Shown one piece after another: positions 28,377 to 38,932 of a stretch of 64,000 nt of DNA. Numbering within the stretch: position 1 is the stretch's first letter; each line of letters opens with the position of its first letter. The stretch spans positions 1 to 64,000 of the forward strand of contig JAUZRZ010000060.1 in NCBI GenBank assembly GCA_030949945.1. The letters run 5' to 3'. Under the pieces are notes generated by a model that did no database searches, was not told where the DNA came from, and saw only the letters and a list, made by a program, of their open reading frames with translations. The position numbers were made by a program, and so were the translations under genes. This DNA is from Sulfurimonas sp. (GTDB lineage: Bacteria > Campylobacterota > Campylobacteria > Campylobacterales > Sulfurimonadaceae).

Positions 28377-30191
28377 TTACAATTGATACTTTTTATTTAA
28401 CTTTTCATCTAAATCCCAGAGTGATTTTTCTTTTAATTGTCTAAGCACACTTTGTGTACAGACGACATCATCAGGCCATTCTCTACTAAAACCATCTATA
28501 CTTGACTTGTTTGTTCCATCGATTCCGACCATAAGACCAGCTATAAAAACATCTCTTTGTGCATCCATATTGTTTGTAACTCTCCAAATAAGCATATAAG
28601 GGTTAAAAATATCATTATCATTTGCATCTACAAAAACAACTATCCTAATATGTGGACTAAGTGCAACTAAAGAATCAAAATAAACTTTTGCATTTTTAGT
28701 TTTATTAATACTTACTACAGTAATAGGATTTTTACTTTTTATCATAAACTGATGCACCTCTATAGTATCAGGAAGAAGCTCTTTTACTTTTACTAACAGT
28801 TCCTTATCACCTAAAACAATCGGTGCTTCAACAAGCTTTGCAGCAGTTGCATCAATGCCTAGTTTCCCACCAACAAGTGTCTCATCTGAAGAGTGATCAA
28901 GTGCATCTAAAATTCCAGATGTAATAAACATAGATTTTGGTGTAAAACGGTTGAGTACATATGAAGCAAAAACTTCATAGTTTTCAAGACGAGGAGCTTT
29001 TTCATCAACAAAAATTGCATGTTTTACAAAACTCATCTGTCCTGCACCCCAAAAAGCATGCATAAACTGTTTGGCATGACCTTTATATAAGGGTTGCATT
29101 TTAGCGAGTATAAGATTATGAAAACCTGCATTTTCAGGCATGTGATAATCAAGTAAATCTGGTACAGTTGTTTTTAAAAGAGGAAAAAATATCTTCCCAG
29201 TCGCCCAACCCATATACTTATCTTCCAAAGGAGGTTTTCCAACAACTGTTGCTAAAAATGTCGGCTCTTTTTTCATACTAATTGCACTAACTTCCATAAC
29301 AGGGTAAGGCTCTTCTAAAGTATAGTAACCTGTATGGTCACCAAAAGGTCCTTCAACTCTCATCTCACTTGTATCGACCCAACCCTCAATAACATAATCA
29401 ACATCACGAGGAATATACAGAGGTGTTGTCAGTGACTTAACAAGTTGTGCAGGTTTTTTAGTGATAAGACCGTACATTAAAAGTTCATTTACACCATAAG
29501 GAAGTGGTGCAGTTGCACACCAAGTATAGAGAGGATTACCACCTATTGCAACAGTTACAGGCATTTTCTTACCTGCTTTTTGATACTGATCAAAAAAGTG
29601 TGAAGAGTCTTTATGAATCTGCCAGTGCATACCTAAATGATTTTTATCATAAACTTGAAGTCTATACATTCCAAGGTTTACCATCTCACCATCAAGACTC
29701 TGTGTATAAACCTGTCCCATTGTGATAAAAGGACCTCCATCTTGCTCCCATGTTGTTAAAACAGGTAAGGTAGATAAATCGATTTCATCTTCAAAAAATT
29801 GTATCTCTTGACAAGCACCCTCACCTTTTAGTTTTTTCGGAAAGATATTTTTGAGAGAAAAAAGCTCTTTTGCCATACTTATTTTACCCATAAGTGTAGC
29901 TGGTGGCTTCATATGCAGAAGGTTTGTTATCTCATCAGCTACAGACTCAATTGTCCGACCAAAAAGAAGTTCACAGCGTTTATATGAACCAAAAACATTC
30001 ATAAGAACTGGAACATCAAACTTTTTATTTGACTTTTTATCTACTACATTTGTAAAAAGAAGGGCTTTACCACCATCCTCTTTTTTTACCTCTGCATATG
30101 CAAGGTGGGCTATTTCAAGATATATGTCTAACTCTACATCAATAACTCTTATTTCATCATGTTTTTTAAGTAATGCTATAGTCTCTTTCAT
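28377..30191 (-). CDS. UbiD family decarboxylase, likely menaquinone biosynthesis
   Basis: The 604-residue protein belongs to the UbiD family of prenylated-FMN decarboxylases. The motif VEGPFGDHTGYYT (about 280-292) and the C-terminal SREWPDDV are typical, with the E-(R)-E triad region around TLEEPYPVMEV. Its position next to hemC matches a gene annotated as a menaquinone-pathway decarboxylase (futalosine route) in Campylobacterota. It is one base-frame operon with hemC, three bases apart. The exact step within the pathway is inferred. Confidence 0.85.
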   Translation of the reverse strand: MKETIALLKKHDEIRVIDVELDIYLEIAHLAYAEVKKEDGGKALLFTNVVDKKSNKKFDVPVLMNVFGSYKRCELLFGRTIESVADEITNLLHMKPPATLMGKISMAKELFSLKNIFPKKLKGEGACQEIQFFEDEIDLSTLPVLTTWEQDGGPFITMGQVYTQSLDGEMVNLGMYRLQVYDKNHLGMHWQIHKDSSHFFDQYQKAGKKMPVTVAIGGNPLYTWCATAPLPYGVNELLMYGLITKKPAQLVKSLTTPLYIPRDVDYVIEGWVDTSEMRVEGPFGDHTGYYTLEEPYPVMEVSAISMKKEPTFLATVVGKPPLEDKYMGWATGKIFFPLLKTTVPDLLDYHMPENAGFHNLILAKMQPLYKGHAKQFMHAFWGAGQMSFVKHAIFVDEKAPRLENYEVFASYVLNRFTPKSMFITSGILDALDHSSDETLVGGKLGIDATAAKLVEAPIVLGDKELLVKVKELLPDTIEVHQFMIKSKNPITVVSINKTKNAKVYFDSLVALSPHIRIVVFVDANDNDIFNPYMLIWRVTNNMDAQRDVFIAGLMVGIDGTNKSSIDGFSREWPDDVVCTQSVLRQLKEKSLWDLDEKLNKKYQL

Positions 30192-30194
30192 CTA

Positions 30195-31154
30195 CTAAAG
30201 TCTTTGTGGCATTTCATCTTTAAAAGCCTCTCTTTGTGCATCTTCTAAGAGTTTCATAGCACCTGCATCTATCATCTTTTGTGCAAGTTGTGCACCTAAG
30301 TTTTCACACTCACTCAAAGGTTTTATCACTTTTTCTTGCATAATATTTGTTCCATCAGCAAACCCAAGCATAACTCGAAATGTAACTTCTCCTGCATTTA
30401 CCACTGCATTACAAGCAACAGGGGCAGAACATCCTGCACCTATTTTAGAGATAAACTGACGTTCTATCTGTGTACATGCAAAAGTATTTTCATCTTTGAG
30501 TGACTCTGCAATTTCACGAACTTTATCATCATTACATACTATCTCTATCCCTAGTGCAGCCTGACCCATAGGAGGAATCATCATATCAAGAGAGAGTTTT
30601 TGAGTAAAAGGAATATCTTTGAGTAGGTCTAGGCGTTTAAGTCCAATCCATGCAAGGATAATAGCATCATACTGTCCCTCTTCTAGCTTACGAAGCCTTG
30701 TATTTACATTTCCTCTAAGCTCTTTTACTTTAAGGTCTGGTCTCTGTTTGAGGAGTTGCATTCGTCGTCTCAAGCTTGTAGTTCCAACAACAGCCCCTTT
30801 AGGTAAGGAGTCTAAATCTTTATACTGGTGTGATAAAAAAACATCACTTTGATCTTGTCTCTGAGTAACAGCTATAAGTTCTAAACCATCAGGTATATAG
30901 GTAGGCACATCTTTAAGACTATGAACTGCAATATCAGCCTCACCTCGAAGCATCGCATCTTCTAACTCTTTTGTAAAGTGACCTTTACCACCGATGAGTG
31001 CAAGGGGTTTATCTAAAACCTTGTCTCCATTACTCACAATTTTATTTAAGACTACTTCTACTTCAGGATATGAGGTCTCAATTCTCTCTTTTATATGGTA
31101 AGCTTGCCAAAGTGCTAGGTCTGATACCCTTGTTGCTATTGTAATTTTTTTCAT
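30195..31154 (-). CDS. hemC: hydroxymethylbilane synthase
   Basis: HemC polymerises four porphobilinogen units to hydroxymethylbilane. The 319-residue protein has TIATRVSDLALWQAYHI at the start, the substrate-binding DIAVHSLKDVPT (about 78-89), GTTSLRRRMQLL and the dipyrromethane-cofactor Cys in GAGCSAPVACN (about 240). It lies in the order fxsA-dsb-hemC-ubiD, three to four bases from its neighbours. Confidence 0.95.
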   Translation of the reverse strand: MKKITIATRVSDLALWQAYHIKERIETSYPEVEVVLNKIVSNGDKVLDKPLALIGGKGHFTKELEDAMLRGEADIAVHSLKDVPTYIPDGLELIAVTQRQDQSDVFLSHQYKDLDSLPKGAVVGTTSLRRRMQLLKQRPDLKVKELRGNVNTRLRKLEEGQYDAIILAWIGLKRLDLLKDIPFTQKLSLDMMIPPMGQAALGIEIVCNDDKVREIAESLKDENTFACTQIERQFISKIGAGCSAPVACNAVVNAGEVTFRVMLGFADGTNIMQEKVIKPLSECENLGAQLAQKMIDAGAMKLLEDAQREAFKDEMPQRL

Positions 31155-31157
31155 TAC

Positions 31158-31993
31158 TTATTTTACTGTCTTGTATTTTTTTCTTGTTTTATCTATCTTA
31201 TTATCTAAGTAAATAGTAGGAGTTCCACTGACAAATAGATCTGATGCGAACTCAGTATCTTTATTAATAGCCTCTGTTACAGATGCTACTTTAATATCTT
31301 TTTCTTGTACATTTGAGCCAACAGCTTTGTTAAACGCAGTCAAAATCTTTGCAACATTTTTTTCTCTTGCATTCACTTTAATATCATACATTTTAATATT
31401 AACATCTTTTATTCCTTGTCTCTGTGCTACAACTGCAGCTCGAGTGATAATAGCTGATGCAGGATGAATACGTAAAAGTGGAAAGTGATAATAATAAACA
31501 GCAAACTTTTTTGGATGCTCTTTTTCATATATTTTAGCGCCTCAGGTGCAAAATCTTTACAAAATGGGCATAAAGGGTCTGAAAATATTGCTACCTTATG
31601 TTTCGCATTTTCATTACCATAAATAAGGTTTTCTCTTGAGTACTCAGAGGGTTTAATATCTGGTTTAATCTCATCTGTATATTGAGAACCATTACTTAAA
31701 TTTGTAAGTTCTTTAGTAATTACCACTCCATTCGAGAACCAAATAGCTTTTTGTTTTATTATCTCTTTTGGTTTACTTTTAAGTGTCGCTTCTAAAGCTA
31801 CTATATAAGCATCCCATCCATCTAAATCTTCTAACGGTTTAATCTCTTCAACTTTTACTATAATGGTTTTTAGCTTTGGATTATCCTCATACTCACCTGT
31901 TAAATAACTCTCAATCTTACTGCTCGTACTTTGTGCAAATACCCCACTAGTTAATAGTAGTGTTGTTGCTAATAATTTCAACATCAATGACAT
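31158..31993 (-). CDS. exported thioredoxin-fold (DsbC/DsbA-like) protein (one frame break)
   Basis: A signal peptide (LLATTLLLTSGVFAQ) leads into an N-terminal domain of about 120 residues and a thioredoxin fold with the active site SDPLCPFCKDF and a later cis-Pro loop GTPTIYLDNK. This is the architecture of periplasmic disulfide isomerases/oxidases. A missing A in a run near 31525 separates residues 1-160 from the remainder; the region between, reading HPKKFAVYYYHFPLLRIHPA, is recovered in the next frame. The start could be ATG 31993 or the ATG three codons later. It overlaps the 3' end of fxsA by 47 bases. Confidence 0.8.
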
Positions 31994-32378
31994 CTGAATC
32001 CTTTGTTAAATTGTTTTGTGGAGTGGGTGACTCATCACAATTACCTGATTTTACATTATAACGGTTAACAAACATACTCGTAATAACACTAAACTGCATT
32101 AAAATACCTAGTATATCTGTTAAGAAACCAGGAACTATAAGTAAAACTGCTCCAAAAAGTGTAAAAAGATTCAGTCTTTGAAACTGAGCTAAGTCTATAC
32201 AGTTGTAAGAGACAGCTGTCATATTTTCGACAAGTGTTTTTCTAAAGTTTATGAGTATACTTATACCGATAAAAGCACTTGCCATTATCTCTGCAAATGT
32301 CATTAATCCACCAATGCTAGAAGAGATATTTACTGAGAGTAATACTTCTAAAAAGAGATAGATGACAAAGTAAAACAT
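31947..32378 (-). CDS. FxsA family membrane protein
   Basis: The 143-residue inner-membrane protein has three to four hydrophobic helices and the family signature LLIVPGFLTDILGILMQF (about 78-95). The C-terminal 40 residues are hydrophilic. FxsA proteins influence phage exclusion in E. coli, but their general role is not settled. The order proS-fxsA-(dsb)-hemC is shared with C. jejuni as I recall it. Confidence 0.85.
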   Translation of the reverse strand: MFYFVIYLFLEVLLSVNISSSIGGLMTFAEIMASAFIGISILINFRKTLVENMTAVSYNCIDLAQFQRLNLFTLFGAVLLIVPGFLTDILGILMQFSVITSMFVNRYNVKSGNCDESPTPQNNLTKDSDVIDVEIISNNTTIN

Positions 32379-32379
32379 C

Positions 32380-34083
32380 TTAAATAATGTCCATCATATA
32401 AGATAATATTTCATCTGCATTTACTACTGTTTTTTCAGTAGATACACGCTCATATACCTGAACATTTCCATTGGCTAACTCTTTACCGATGATAACAGTA
32501 TATGGAAATCCGATAAGTTCAGCATCTTTCATCTTAAATCCAAAACGCTCTTTTCTATCATCAAAGATAACTTCAACATTTTTATCTTGAAGCTCACGGT
32601 AGAGTTTCTCTCCTAAAGCCATCTGTGCCTCATCTTTAATGTTACTTACCATGATATTTACCATATATGGAGCAGTTGCTTTTGTCCAGATACAACCATT
32701 CTCATCATGATGCTGTTCTATAACTGAAGCTACTAAACGCGAGATACCCATTCCATATGTTCCCATGATAAAAGGCTGTGCTTTTCCATTTTCATCTAAG
32801 TACTCCGCTTTTAATGCCTTAGAGTAAGTAGTACCAAGCTTGAAGATGTGACCCACTTCTATACCCTTAGTAAAGGATAGCTCTCCATCACATTTTGGAC
32901 AAGAATCCCCTGCGTTTACCTCAGAAATATCTGAAAAATAGGCAACTTCACTGATAACTGACATATCAACTCCAACAAAGTGATAGTCCTGCTCATTTGC
33001 TCCACAAATCATATTTTTTGCACCCTTAAGAGTAGGGTCTATAACATGTTTTGCCTTATCTTGATCAAGAGGACCCATAAAACCAGGAACAAGACCTAAA
33101 GCTGTTAACTCCTCTTGGCTTACATCTTCTATCTCAAGACCACCTGCTGCATTTAGTGCTTTTACTTCTTGTAAATTATCACAGCCTCTTAAGAAGAAAA
33201 GTACTATTTCACTCTCCTCTTCATAAATGACTCTTTTAGCTACACACTTCACTGTATAAAATGGATCTATCTTAAAAAATGATGCCAATTCTTCTATGCT
33301 TTTCACATCTGGTGTGGCAAACTTATTAAACTCAGCCTCTGGAGCTTCTGGTATCTCTTTTCTCTCTCCACGAACCGCTGCTTCTATATTTGCACCATAT
33401 TCACATTTTGAGCATATTGCTATGGTATCTTCACCACTATCTGCGATAACCATAAGTTCTTTAGAACCACTACCACCTATAGCACCACTATCAGCTTCAA
33501 CCACACGGTAATCAAGACCTAAACGAGTAAGTATCTTTTTATATGCAACTTCCATTGCTTCAAACTCTCTATCTAAGTCTTCTTCTGATGAATGAAAAGA
33601 GTAACCGTCTTTCATGATAAACTCACGTCCACGCATAAGCCCAAAACGAGGTCTTGCCTCATCTCGAAACTTTGTTTTTATCTGGTACAAGTTTAGTGGC
33701 AGATTTTTGTATGAAGTGATACGATTACGGACTAAATCAACCATCATCTCTTCATGTGTTGGTCCAAGAACAAAAAGGTTCTCTTTTCTATCACGAAAAC
33801 GCAGAAGCTCTTTACCAAACTTCTCTATTCTGCCACTTTTTTCCCATAACTCTGCAGGTGTAACAAAAGAGAGTTCAAGCTCTTGTGCTCCTACTTTTGT
33901 CATCTCTTCGTTTACAATGTTTTCTATCTTTTTTATAACTCTCTTTGCAAGAGGCAGATAGTTATAAAGTCCCGCAGCACTCTGTGAGATAAACCCAGCC
34001 CGAGCTAAAAATATATGACTTGCTAACGATGCATCTGATGGTGCTTCTTTACTTGTTGGTATAAATGCCTTAGTTCTTCTCAT
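32380..34083 (-). CDS. proS: proline-tRNA ligase, bacterial type
   Basis: The 567-residue class II synthetase begins with [18 protein letters not shown] and has motif 2 [20 protein letters not shown] (20 residues, about 135-155), a large editing insertion (about 225-400) between motifs 2 and 3, and motif 3 [15 protein letters not shown] followed by an anticodon domain. The editing domain identifies the bacterial-type enzyme. It overlaps neither neighbour and lies nine bases downstream of hemA. Confidence 0.96.
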   Translation of the reverse strand: MRRTKAFIPTSKEAPSDASLASHIFLARAGFISQSAAGLYNYLPLAKRVIKKIENIVNEEMTKVGAQELELSFVTPAELWEKSGRIEKFGKELLRFRDRKENLFVLGPTHEEMMVDLVRNRITSYKNLPLNLYQIKTKFRDEARPRFGLMRGREFIMKDGYSFHSSEEDLDREFEAMEVAYKKILTRLGLDYRVVEADSGAIGGSGSKELMVIADSGEDTIAICSKCEYGANIEAAVRGERKEIPEAPEAEFNKFATPDVKSIEELASFFKIDPFYTVKCVAKRVIYEEESEIVLFFLRGCDNLQEVKALNAAGGLEIEDVSQEELTALGLVPGFMGPLDQDKAKHVIDPTLKGAKNMICGANEQDYHFVGVDMSVISEVAYFSDISEVNAGDSCPKCDGELSFTKGIEVGHIFKLGTTYSKALKAEYLDENGKAQPFIMGTYGMGISRLVASVIEQHHDENGCIWTKATAPYMVNIMVSNIKDEAQMALGEKLYRELQDKNVEVIFDDRKERFGFKMKDAELIGFPYTVIIGKELANGNVQVYERVSTEKTVVNADEILSYMMDII

Positions 34084-34091
34084 AGTTGTCC

Positions 34092-35333
34092 TTAACTTTT
34101 TGCTTTCATCATTGAAGCCATCGCTCCACTTATAAGATCTGTGTGTCTGTCATCTGTTGTATTTCGCATATTTGCAGTAAACTCATGTAAAAAACGTTTA
34201 AGTGCTTGTTCGCACATCTTCTGAGCTTCTTTTTGATACTCTTTAGGAATATATCCCGCCTTAATACTTCTTTGTGTCTCTTCTTTAGCCGCTATATCAG
34301 CACGACTGTATATCTCTTTTATAAGTGGTTCTAAATCCTGAGTATTAACCGACTCAAAAAACTCAACAATAGCTCGACCGATGACTCCATGTGCTGCACG
34401 CGATGCTAGTTCACGAGATGCTATATTTGTATCTACTATAGTTTTAAGGTCATCTATCACGAAAAGATGAATATTTTCACCCTTGTTATAATGAATATCA
34501 CGAGGAAGGGCTAAATCAAACCAATATCTATCAAAGTCTCTTGATTCTATAATCTCATCCGTAATTATAGGTTCTGGAGCAGAAGTGGCTGTGTAGAGTA
34601 TCTCAAAATCGTTTATTGCATTTGAGAGTTCACTAAAATCAATAACTTTTGTAGAACACTCTTTTGCTAAAGCTTGTGCCTTATGTTTTGTGCGGTTCAT
34701 TATATAAACATCCGCACCTGCATTTACTAAATGTTTTGCCGTTATCTCACTCATCTCCCCCACTCCAATAATAAGTGCTTTTTTTGCACTAATATCACCA
34801 AGTAAAGATTTGAGCTGATTTACTGCTACACTCGCCATAGAGACTGGTTTTGAAGATATATCTGTAGCATTTCGTACTTTTGCAGCACACTTAAACGCAG
34901 ACTTCATAGCCCGAGCGAGTTTTTTTGAGCAAAAAGTATTATCATAAGCAAAACGAAATGCATCTTTGAGCTGTCCTACTATCTGCGTTTCACCTATTAC
35001 CATTGAGTCTAATGATGCAGCCACACTAAAAAGATGATGAATAGCAGAACTATCATCAAAAATATCAGCACGACCTTCAAGCTCTTCTATACTTATGCCT
35101 GAACGCATTGAGAGCATCTCTAGTATATGCATAGTAGCCGCTGAGACATCACTACAACTACACATAACTTCCATTCTATTACAAGTAGAGATTAGAACAG
35201 CCTCAGAGATAGTCTCTGTAGAGAGTAGTTTTTCTAAACATGCTCTTTTGTGTTCATTATCAGGATAAGAGAGTTTTTCTCGTATTTCAAGTGTAGCATT
35301 TTTGTGTGTGAAGCTTATGTTTAAGTAGTGCAT
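34092..35333 (-). CDS. hemA: glutamyl-tRNA reductase
   Basis: This enzyme reduces Glu-tRNA to glutamate 1-semialdehyde for haem synthesis. The 413-residue protein has the catalytic Cys in [11 protein letters not shown] (about 50), the IVGQLKDAF helix after GETQ, the NADPH loop [15 protein letters not shown] and a C-terminal dimerisation helix. Its start overlaps the stop of the prenyl synthase gene by one base. Confidence 0.95.
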   Translation of the reverse strand: MHYLNISFTHKNATLEIREKLSYPDNEHKRACLEKLLSTETISEAVLISTCNRMEVMCSCSDVSAATMHILEMLSMRSGISIEELEGRADIFDDSSAIHHLFSVAASLDSMVIGETQIVGQLKDAFRFAYDNTFCSKKLARAMKSAFKCAAKVRNATDISSKPVSMASVAVNQLKSLLGDISAKKALIIGVGEMSEITAKHLVNAGADVYIMNRTKHKAQALAKECSTKVIDFSELSNAINDFEILYTATSAPEPIITDEIIESRDFDRYWFDLALPRDIHYNKGENIHLFVIDDLKTIVDTNIASRELASRAAHGVIGRAIVEFFESVNTQDLEPLIKEIYSRADIAAKEETQRSIKAGYIPKEYQKEAQKMCEQALKRFLHEFTANMRNTTDDRHTDLISGAMASMMKAKS

Positions 35334-36220
35334 TAAAAAGTTCTCTTTATCATAGTTTCTAAAATTGCAACAAGTTCACTCTCTTTACTCATTATCTCTT
35401 TTGCCTCGTTAGACAACTTTTGTGCAAGTTCAAAAGATTTTTCTATTGTTTTATGCTCTTTCATTTTTTCTTGTATCCAAAGAGTCTCTTGGGGTTTAAT
35501 CTCTTTGGCATGTAGGGTAACTAATCTTTTTTTGTCATCTTCACTGAGTGCTTTGTAAAGATAGATATAAGGGAGTGTACATTTTCCCTCAACAAAATCA
35601 TTCATAGCAGGTTTTCCAAGCACTTCTTCTGAAGCTGTAATATCTAAAATATCATCAATAATTTGAAAAGAGAGTCCTAAATTTCGACCATATAAAGCAT
35701 ATGCAGAGGCATCTTTTTCGCTCAAAAGAGCACTAGCAGCAGCTGCCGCTTCAATAAGTGTGGCAGTTTTAAGATAAAGCATATCAAGATAAGCAGTCTC
35801 ATCTGTGTTAAACTTCTCTGCCATTTTTACATCCATCATCTCGCCCTTAGACAGAGCCGTAACAGAAGAAGCAACTATCTCTGCCACATCTCTTGGAAAT
35901 GAAACAAGTTCACTAAAAGCTTTTGAGTATAAAATATCACCAAGCATTACCGCTACTTTACTACCCTCACTGGCATTTACAGATCTTACACCTCTACGTG
36001 TCATAGCATCATCTATCACATCATCATGCAGAAGTGAAGCCCCATGAATAAGCTCAACTATTGCCGCTAAAAGAGGGGCCTTTTCATGATCTGGTGCAAT
36101 TTTTAAAATCAGCTTTGCACGTAAACGCTTCCCACCACTCAGAGTATTAAAAAGCTCTGTTACCTCATCGTAGTCTATCTCTTTTATAAGTCTAGCTATC
36201 TCTTGTTCTACTCTTTGCAT
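35333..36220 (-). CDS. polyprenyl diphosphate synthase
   Basis: The 295-residue trans-prenyltransferase has the first aspartate-rich motif LLHDDVIDDAMTRRG (about 64-78) and the second IIDDILDI (about 188-195). It probably makes the C30-C40 side chain of menaquinone, and the enzyme is often named IspB. It is followed directly by hemA, and both contribute to respiratory-chain cofactors. Chain length cannot be read reliably from the sequence. Confidence 0.93.
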   Translation of the reverse strand: MQRVEQEIARLIKEIDYDEVTELFNTLSGGKRLRAKLILKIAPDHEKAPLLAAIVELIHGASLLHDDVIDDAMTRRGVRSVNASEGSKVAVMLGDILYSKAFSELVSFPRDVAEIVASSVTALSKGEMMDVKMAEKFNTDETAYLDMLYLKTATLIEAAAAASALLSEKDASAYALYGRNLGLSFQIIDDILDITASEEVLGKPAMNDFVEGKCTLPYIYLYKALSEDDKKRLVTLHAKEIKPQETLWIQEKMKEHKTIEKSFELAQKLSNEAKEIMSKESELVAILETMIKRTF

Positions 36221-36639
36221 CAGCTCTTCTTCTTAATTTTTTCTAGCTTTATTTGAGATTTTTTATCTGATAAAAAAACTTCAAATTTTGCTCTGTTTTT
36301 TTTCAAATCAAACTCTTTAAATTTCACTAAAAGGTATGGTGCTTCGTAATTAGCACTACTTGATTGTTTTAGAAAAACCTTAAAACTTTGATTTGTTGTA
36401 TTTAAGTACAGTATATTTTGTGACATCTTAGCATCATATGAGTGAAATATAACTAAACCTTCGTTAACATAAAGTGTCCAACGAAACTTAAATTCTCTTA
36501 TATAATTATTATATTTTACAAGAAATTTTGTTGATTCATCCTTTTTTAAAGATATTTCATACATATCTGTGAATTCTATGGCACTAAGTGTGTTAAAAAG
36601 GAGTGAAAATGTTAGTAAAAAACGGATAATGCCCTGCAT
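36220..36639 (-). CDS. exported hypothetical protein, 139 aa
   Basis: A signal peptide (residues 1-20, FLLTFSLLFNTLSA) precedes a beta-strand-rich mature domain of about 119 residues with alternating aromatic residues (FKFRWTLYVNEGLVIFHSYD). The C-terminus is Lys-rich. The family is not recognised, although the pattern suggests a periplasmic beta-barrel or Ig-like domain. It lies three bases after argB and overlaps the prenyl synthase start by one base. Confidence 0.65.
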   Translation of the reverse strand: MQGIIRFLLTFSLLFNTLSAIEFTDMYEISLKKDESTKFLVKYNNYIREFKFRWTLYVNEGLVIFHSYDAKMSQNILYLNTTNQSFKVFLKQSSSANYEAPYLLVKFKEFDLKKNRAKFEVFLSDKKSQIKLEKIKKKS

Positions 36640-36642
36640 TCT

Positions 36643-37494
36643 CTACTCTACTATCTCCGTTCCAACACCCTCTGAGGTAAAAAGTTCTAAAAGCATAGAG
36701 TGCTCTAACCTACCATCTATGATGTGAGCTTTGGCAACACCACCATTTATAGCTTCAAGACAGGCATCAACCTTTGGCACCATCCCACCGTGAATAGTTC
36801 CATCGGCTTTGAGTGCTTGAACTTCAGCTTTTGTTAAAGAAGAGAAGAGTTCTTTATCATTGTTAAGAACACCTGATGTGTCTGTTAAAAAGATAATCTT
36901 ATTTGCCCCGATAGCTTTTGCTACATAGGAAGCACAAAGGTCTGCGTTTATGTTAAATCCAGGGTGTCCCATCTCACTTCCAGCAGCAATAGGAGCGATA
37001 ACAGGAATAAATCCATCATCAATAAGTTTGGTTATTACATCTGCTTTTACTTCTGTAATATTTCCTGTCAGACCCCATTTCGCAAAATCTTTTGCTTGTG
37101 CTTTGATAAAGTGAGCATCTTTACCACTCACACCAATAGCTTTTGCAGAGTGAGAGTTAAGCAGTGAGACGATCTCTTTGTTTATCTCTCCACTTAAAAT
37201 CATCTCAGCAATTCGCATAACTTCTTTTGTAGTTACACGTTGCCCATCTATAAACTTAGTCTCTATGTTTAAGGCATCAAGCATCTCAGTGATTTTTTTG
37301 CCACCACCATGAACGATAACAGGCTTAATCCCCACAAGATACATAAGTAAAATATCTTCAGCAAATTTCTCTTTTAACTGTGGTGAAGTTTGTGCTGAAC
37401 CACCATACTTTATAACAACTATCTCTTTACGAAACTCTTTTATAAATGGTAGGGCATCAAGGAGTGTTTTTACTGTTTCTATTTTTGCTTGCAA
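36643..37494 (-). CDS. argB: acetylglutamate kinase
   Basis: ArgB phosphorylates N-acetylglutamate in arginine synthesis. The 283-residue protein has the first glycine loop VVIKYGGSAQ (about 27-36), the VHGGGKKI loop (about 61-68) and the C-terminal GGMVPKVDACLEAI nucleotide/substrate segment. It is the first gene of its operon; the divergent Mrp operon starts 118 bp away. Confidence 0.95.
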   Translation of the reverse strand: MQAKIETVKTLLDALPFIKEFRKEIVVIKYGGSAQTSPQLKEKFAEDILLMYLVGIKPVIVHGGGKKITEMLDALNIETKFIDGQRVTTKEVMRIAEMILSGEINKEIVSLLNSHSAKAIGVSGKDAHFIKAQAKDFAKWGLTGNITEVKADVITKLIDDGFIPVIAPIAAGSEMGHPGFNINADLCASYVAKAIGANKIIFLTDTSGVLNNDKELFSSLTKAEVQALKADGTIHGGMVPKVDACLEAINGGVAKAHIIDGRLEHSMLLELFTSEGVGTEIVE

Positions 37495-37611
37495 TATTTT
37501 TCCTAATATAATGTATAAATATTTCTGTTATTTTATCCAAAAATAGGTTGTTTTATTATAAAAGTATGTGATATACTATTCAAAAGCTAAAAAATGATTG
37601 GTGGCTACAGA

Positions 37612-38107
37612 ATGAAAAAGACTCAAAATAAAATCTACTTTTATAGTGCCTTATTAAGATTATTTCTTGTTCTTAAGCATTTGGCTTATTCTTGTAAATG
37701 GTGATGTTTCATCTTTGTGGCTTGGTCTACCTTTTGTATTGATTGCTACGATAATGAGCATGACCCTCAACCCTCCAATTTGTTGGAAGTTTAGTGCATT
37801 TTTGAAATTTATTCCTTTTTATTTTAAACACTCTTTAATGGGTGGAGTTGATGTCATGCTACGAGTTTTTCATCCAAACCTTCCTATTAATCCTGGTCTG
37901 ATTGAGTATCAGTTAAGTATACAAAAAGGGCTACCACAAGATATGATTGCAAATGTATTAAATCTACTTCCTGGAACACTGAGTGTAGAACTTGAAGATG
38001 ATTTATTGTACATTCATGTTTTAGATATTGAAAATGACATTAAAAAAGAAGTCCAAACTATTGAGAATTATTTAAATAATATATTTTGTGAAGGAAAAGA
38101 ACAGTAA
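37612..38107 (+). CDS. Mrp-type cation/proton antiporter subunit E (one frame break)
   Basis: MrpE/MbhA-like subunit of about 164 residues with two N-terminal helices (including WLILVNGDVSSLWLGLPFVL) and a soluble C-terminal domain with LLPGTLSVELEDDLLYIHVLD. The true start is probably ATG 37612 (MKKTQNKIYFYSALLRLF); a frame break at about 37675 (CTTAAGC where CTTAGC would keep the frame) leaves a shorter frame opening with TTG at 37667. It is the first gene of the nine-gene antiporter operon. The next gene starts on its stop codon. Confidence 0.8.
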
Positions 38108-38382
38108 TGAATACTATATACATAGCTATTGTGCTCTTTTTATTTCTCAACCTTCTTGTTGGAATTTGGCGTATTATTTATGGTCCTAGTGATGAAGACC
38201 GCATCTTAGCATCCCAACTCTTTGGTACTATTACAGTTATCATACTGCTTCTACTCGCTCAGATTAATGATTATGATGCTTTGCGTGATGTTGCACTACT
38301 TTTTACCTCACTTGCTGCTGTAACAGCTGTAGCCTTTGTTCAGAGTAGTGTTTTAAAGAAGAAAAAGAGTTATGATGATTGA
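38107..38382 (+). CDS. Mrp-type antiporter subunit F
   Basis: The 91-residue protein has three hydrophobic helices and the MrpF/MbhB signature GPSDEDRILASQLFG (about 28-42). It is part of the membrane arm of the antiporter. The start overlaps the MrpE stop (TAATG), and its end overlaps the next gene by 11 bases. Confidence 0.88.
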   Translation: MNTIYIAIVLFLFLNLLVGIWRIIYGPSDEDRILASQLFGTITVIILLLLAQINDYDALRDVALLFTSLAAVTAVAFVQSSVLKKKKSYDD

Positions 38383-38668
38383 TATAATCTCTTTTATTTT
38401 ACTTATCATAGGTGCTATTTTCTTTTTAGCAGGGACAGTAGGACTCCTGCGTTTTCCAGATGTTTACACCCGTATTCATGCCCTAACAAAGGCTGACAAT
38501 ATTGGAGTAGGTTTCATTGTACTCTCTCTTTGTCTTCAAGCCGAGTCACTTTTTATAGTTGGAAAACTACTGCTCATCTGGTTTTTAATATTTTTAGCAG
38601 GTTCAGGTGTCTCTCACTTAGTAGCTAAAAAAGCCTTTCGTAACGGAGTTGATATATGGAAACGATAG
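38372..38668 (+). CDS. Mrp-type antiporter subunit G
   Basis: The 98-residue protein with three helices shows the MrpG/MbhC signature GTVGLLRFPDVYTRIHALTK (20 residues, about 22-41) followed by DNIGVG. It overlaps genes on both sides by 11-13 bases, so the whole set is translationally coupled. Confidence 0.9.
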   Translation: MMIDIISFILLIIGAIFFLAGTVGLLRFPDVYTRIHALTKADNIGVGFIVLSLCLQAESLFIVGKLLLIWFLIFLAGSGVSHLVAKKAFRNGVDIWKR

Positions 38669-38919
38669 GTATATTACAGATACTTTTTGATGTTTTACTC
38701 TCAAGTTCCCTACTCCTGCTTGCTTGGAAAACCCTCACAAGTAAAAACCTCTTACAAGCTATTGTCTTTTTTATCACTTTTGGTTTACTGATGGCTTTAA
38801 CATGGGGACGACTTGGTGCATTTGATGTTGCGATGGCAGAGGTGGCTATTGGTGCTGGACTTACAGGAGCACTGCTACTGAGTGCTTTAGTTAAACTCAA
38901 AAAAATGAACGTAAAGTAA
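38656..38919 (+). CDS. MbhD-like (DUF4040) antiporter subunit
   Basis: The 87-residue protein has three helices and the tract MALTWGRLGAFDVAMAEVAI (20 residues, about 47-66), which corresponds to the DUF4040/MbhD part of MrpA. In canonical Mrp this lies within the large MrpA subunit; in Mbh hydrogenases it is a separate gene, as here. The ATG at 38656 lies 13 bases before the MrpG stop. Confidence 0.82.
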   Translation: METIGILQILFDVLLSSSLLLLAWKTLTSKNLLQAIVFFITFGLLMALTWGRLGAFDVAMAEVAIGAGLTGALLLSALVKLKKMNVK

Positions 38920-38932
38920 AAAGGTTTTATAT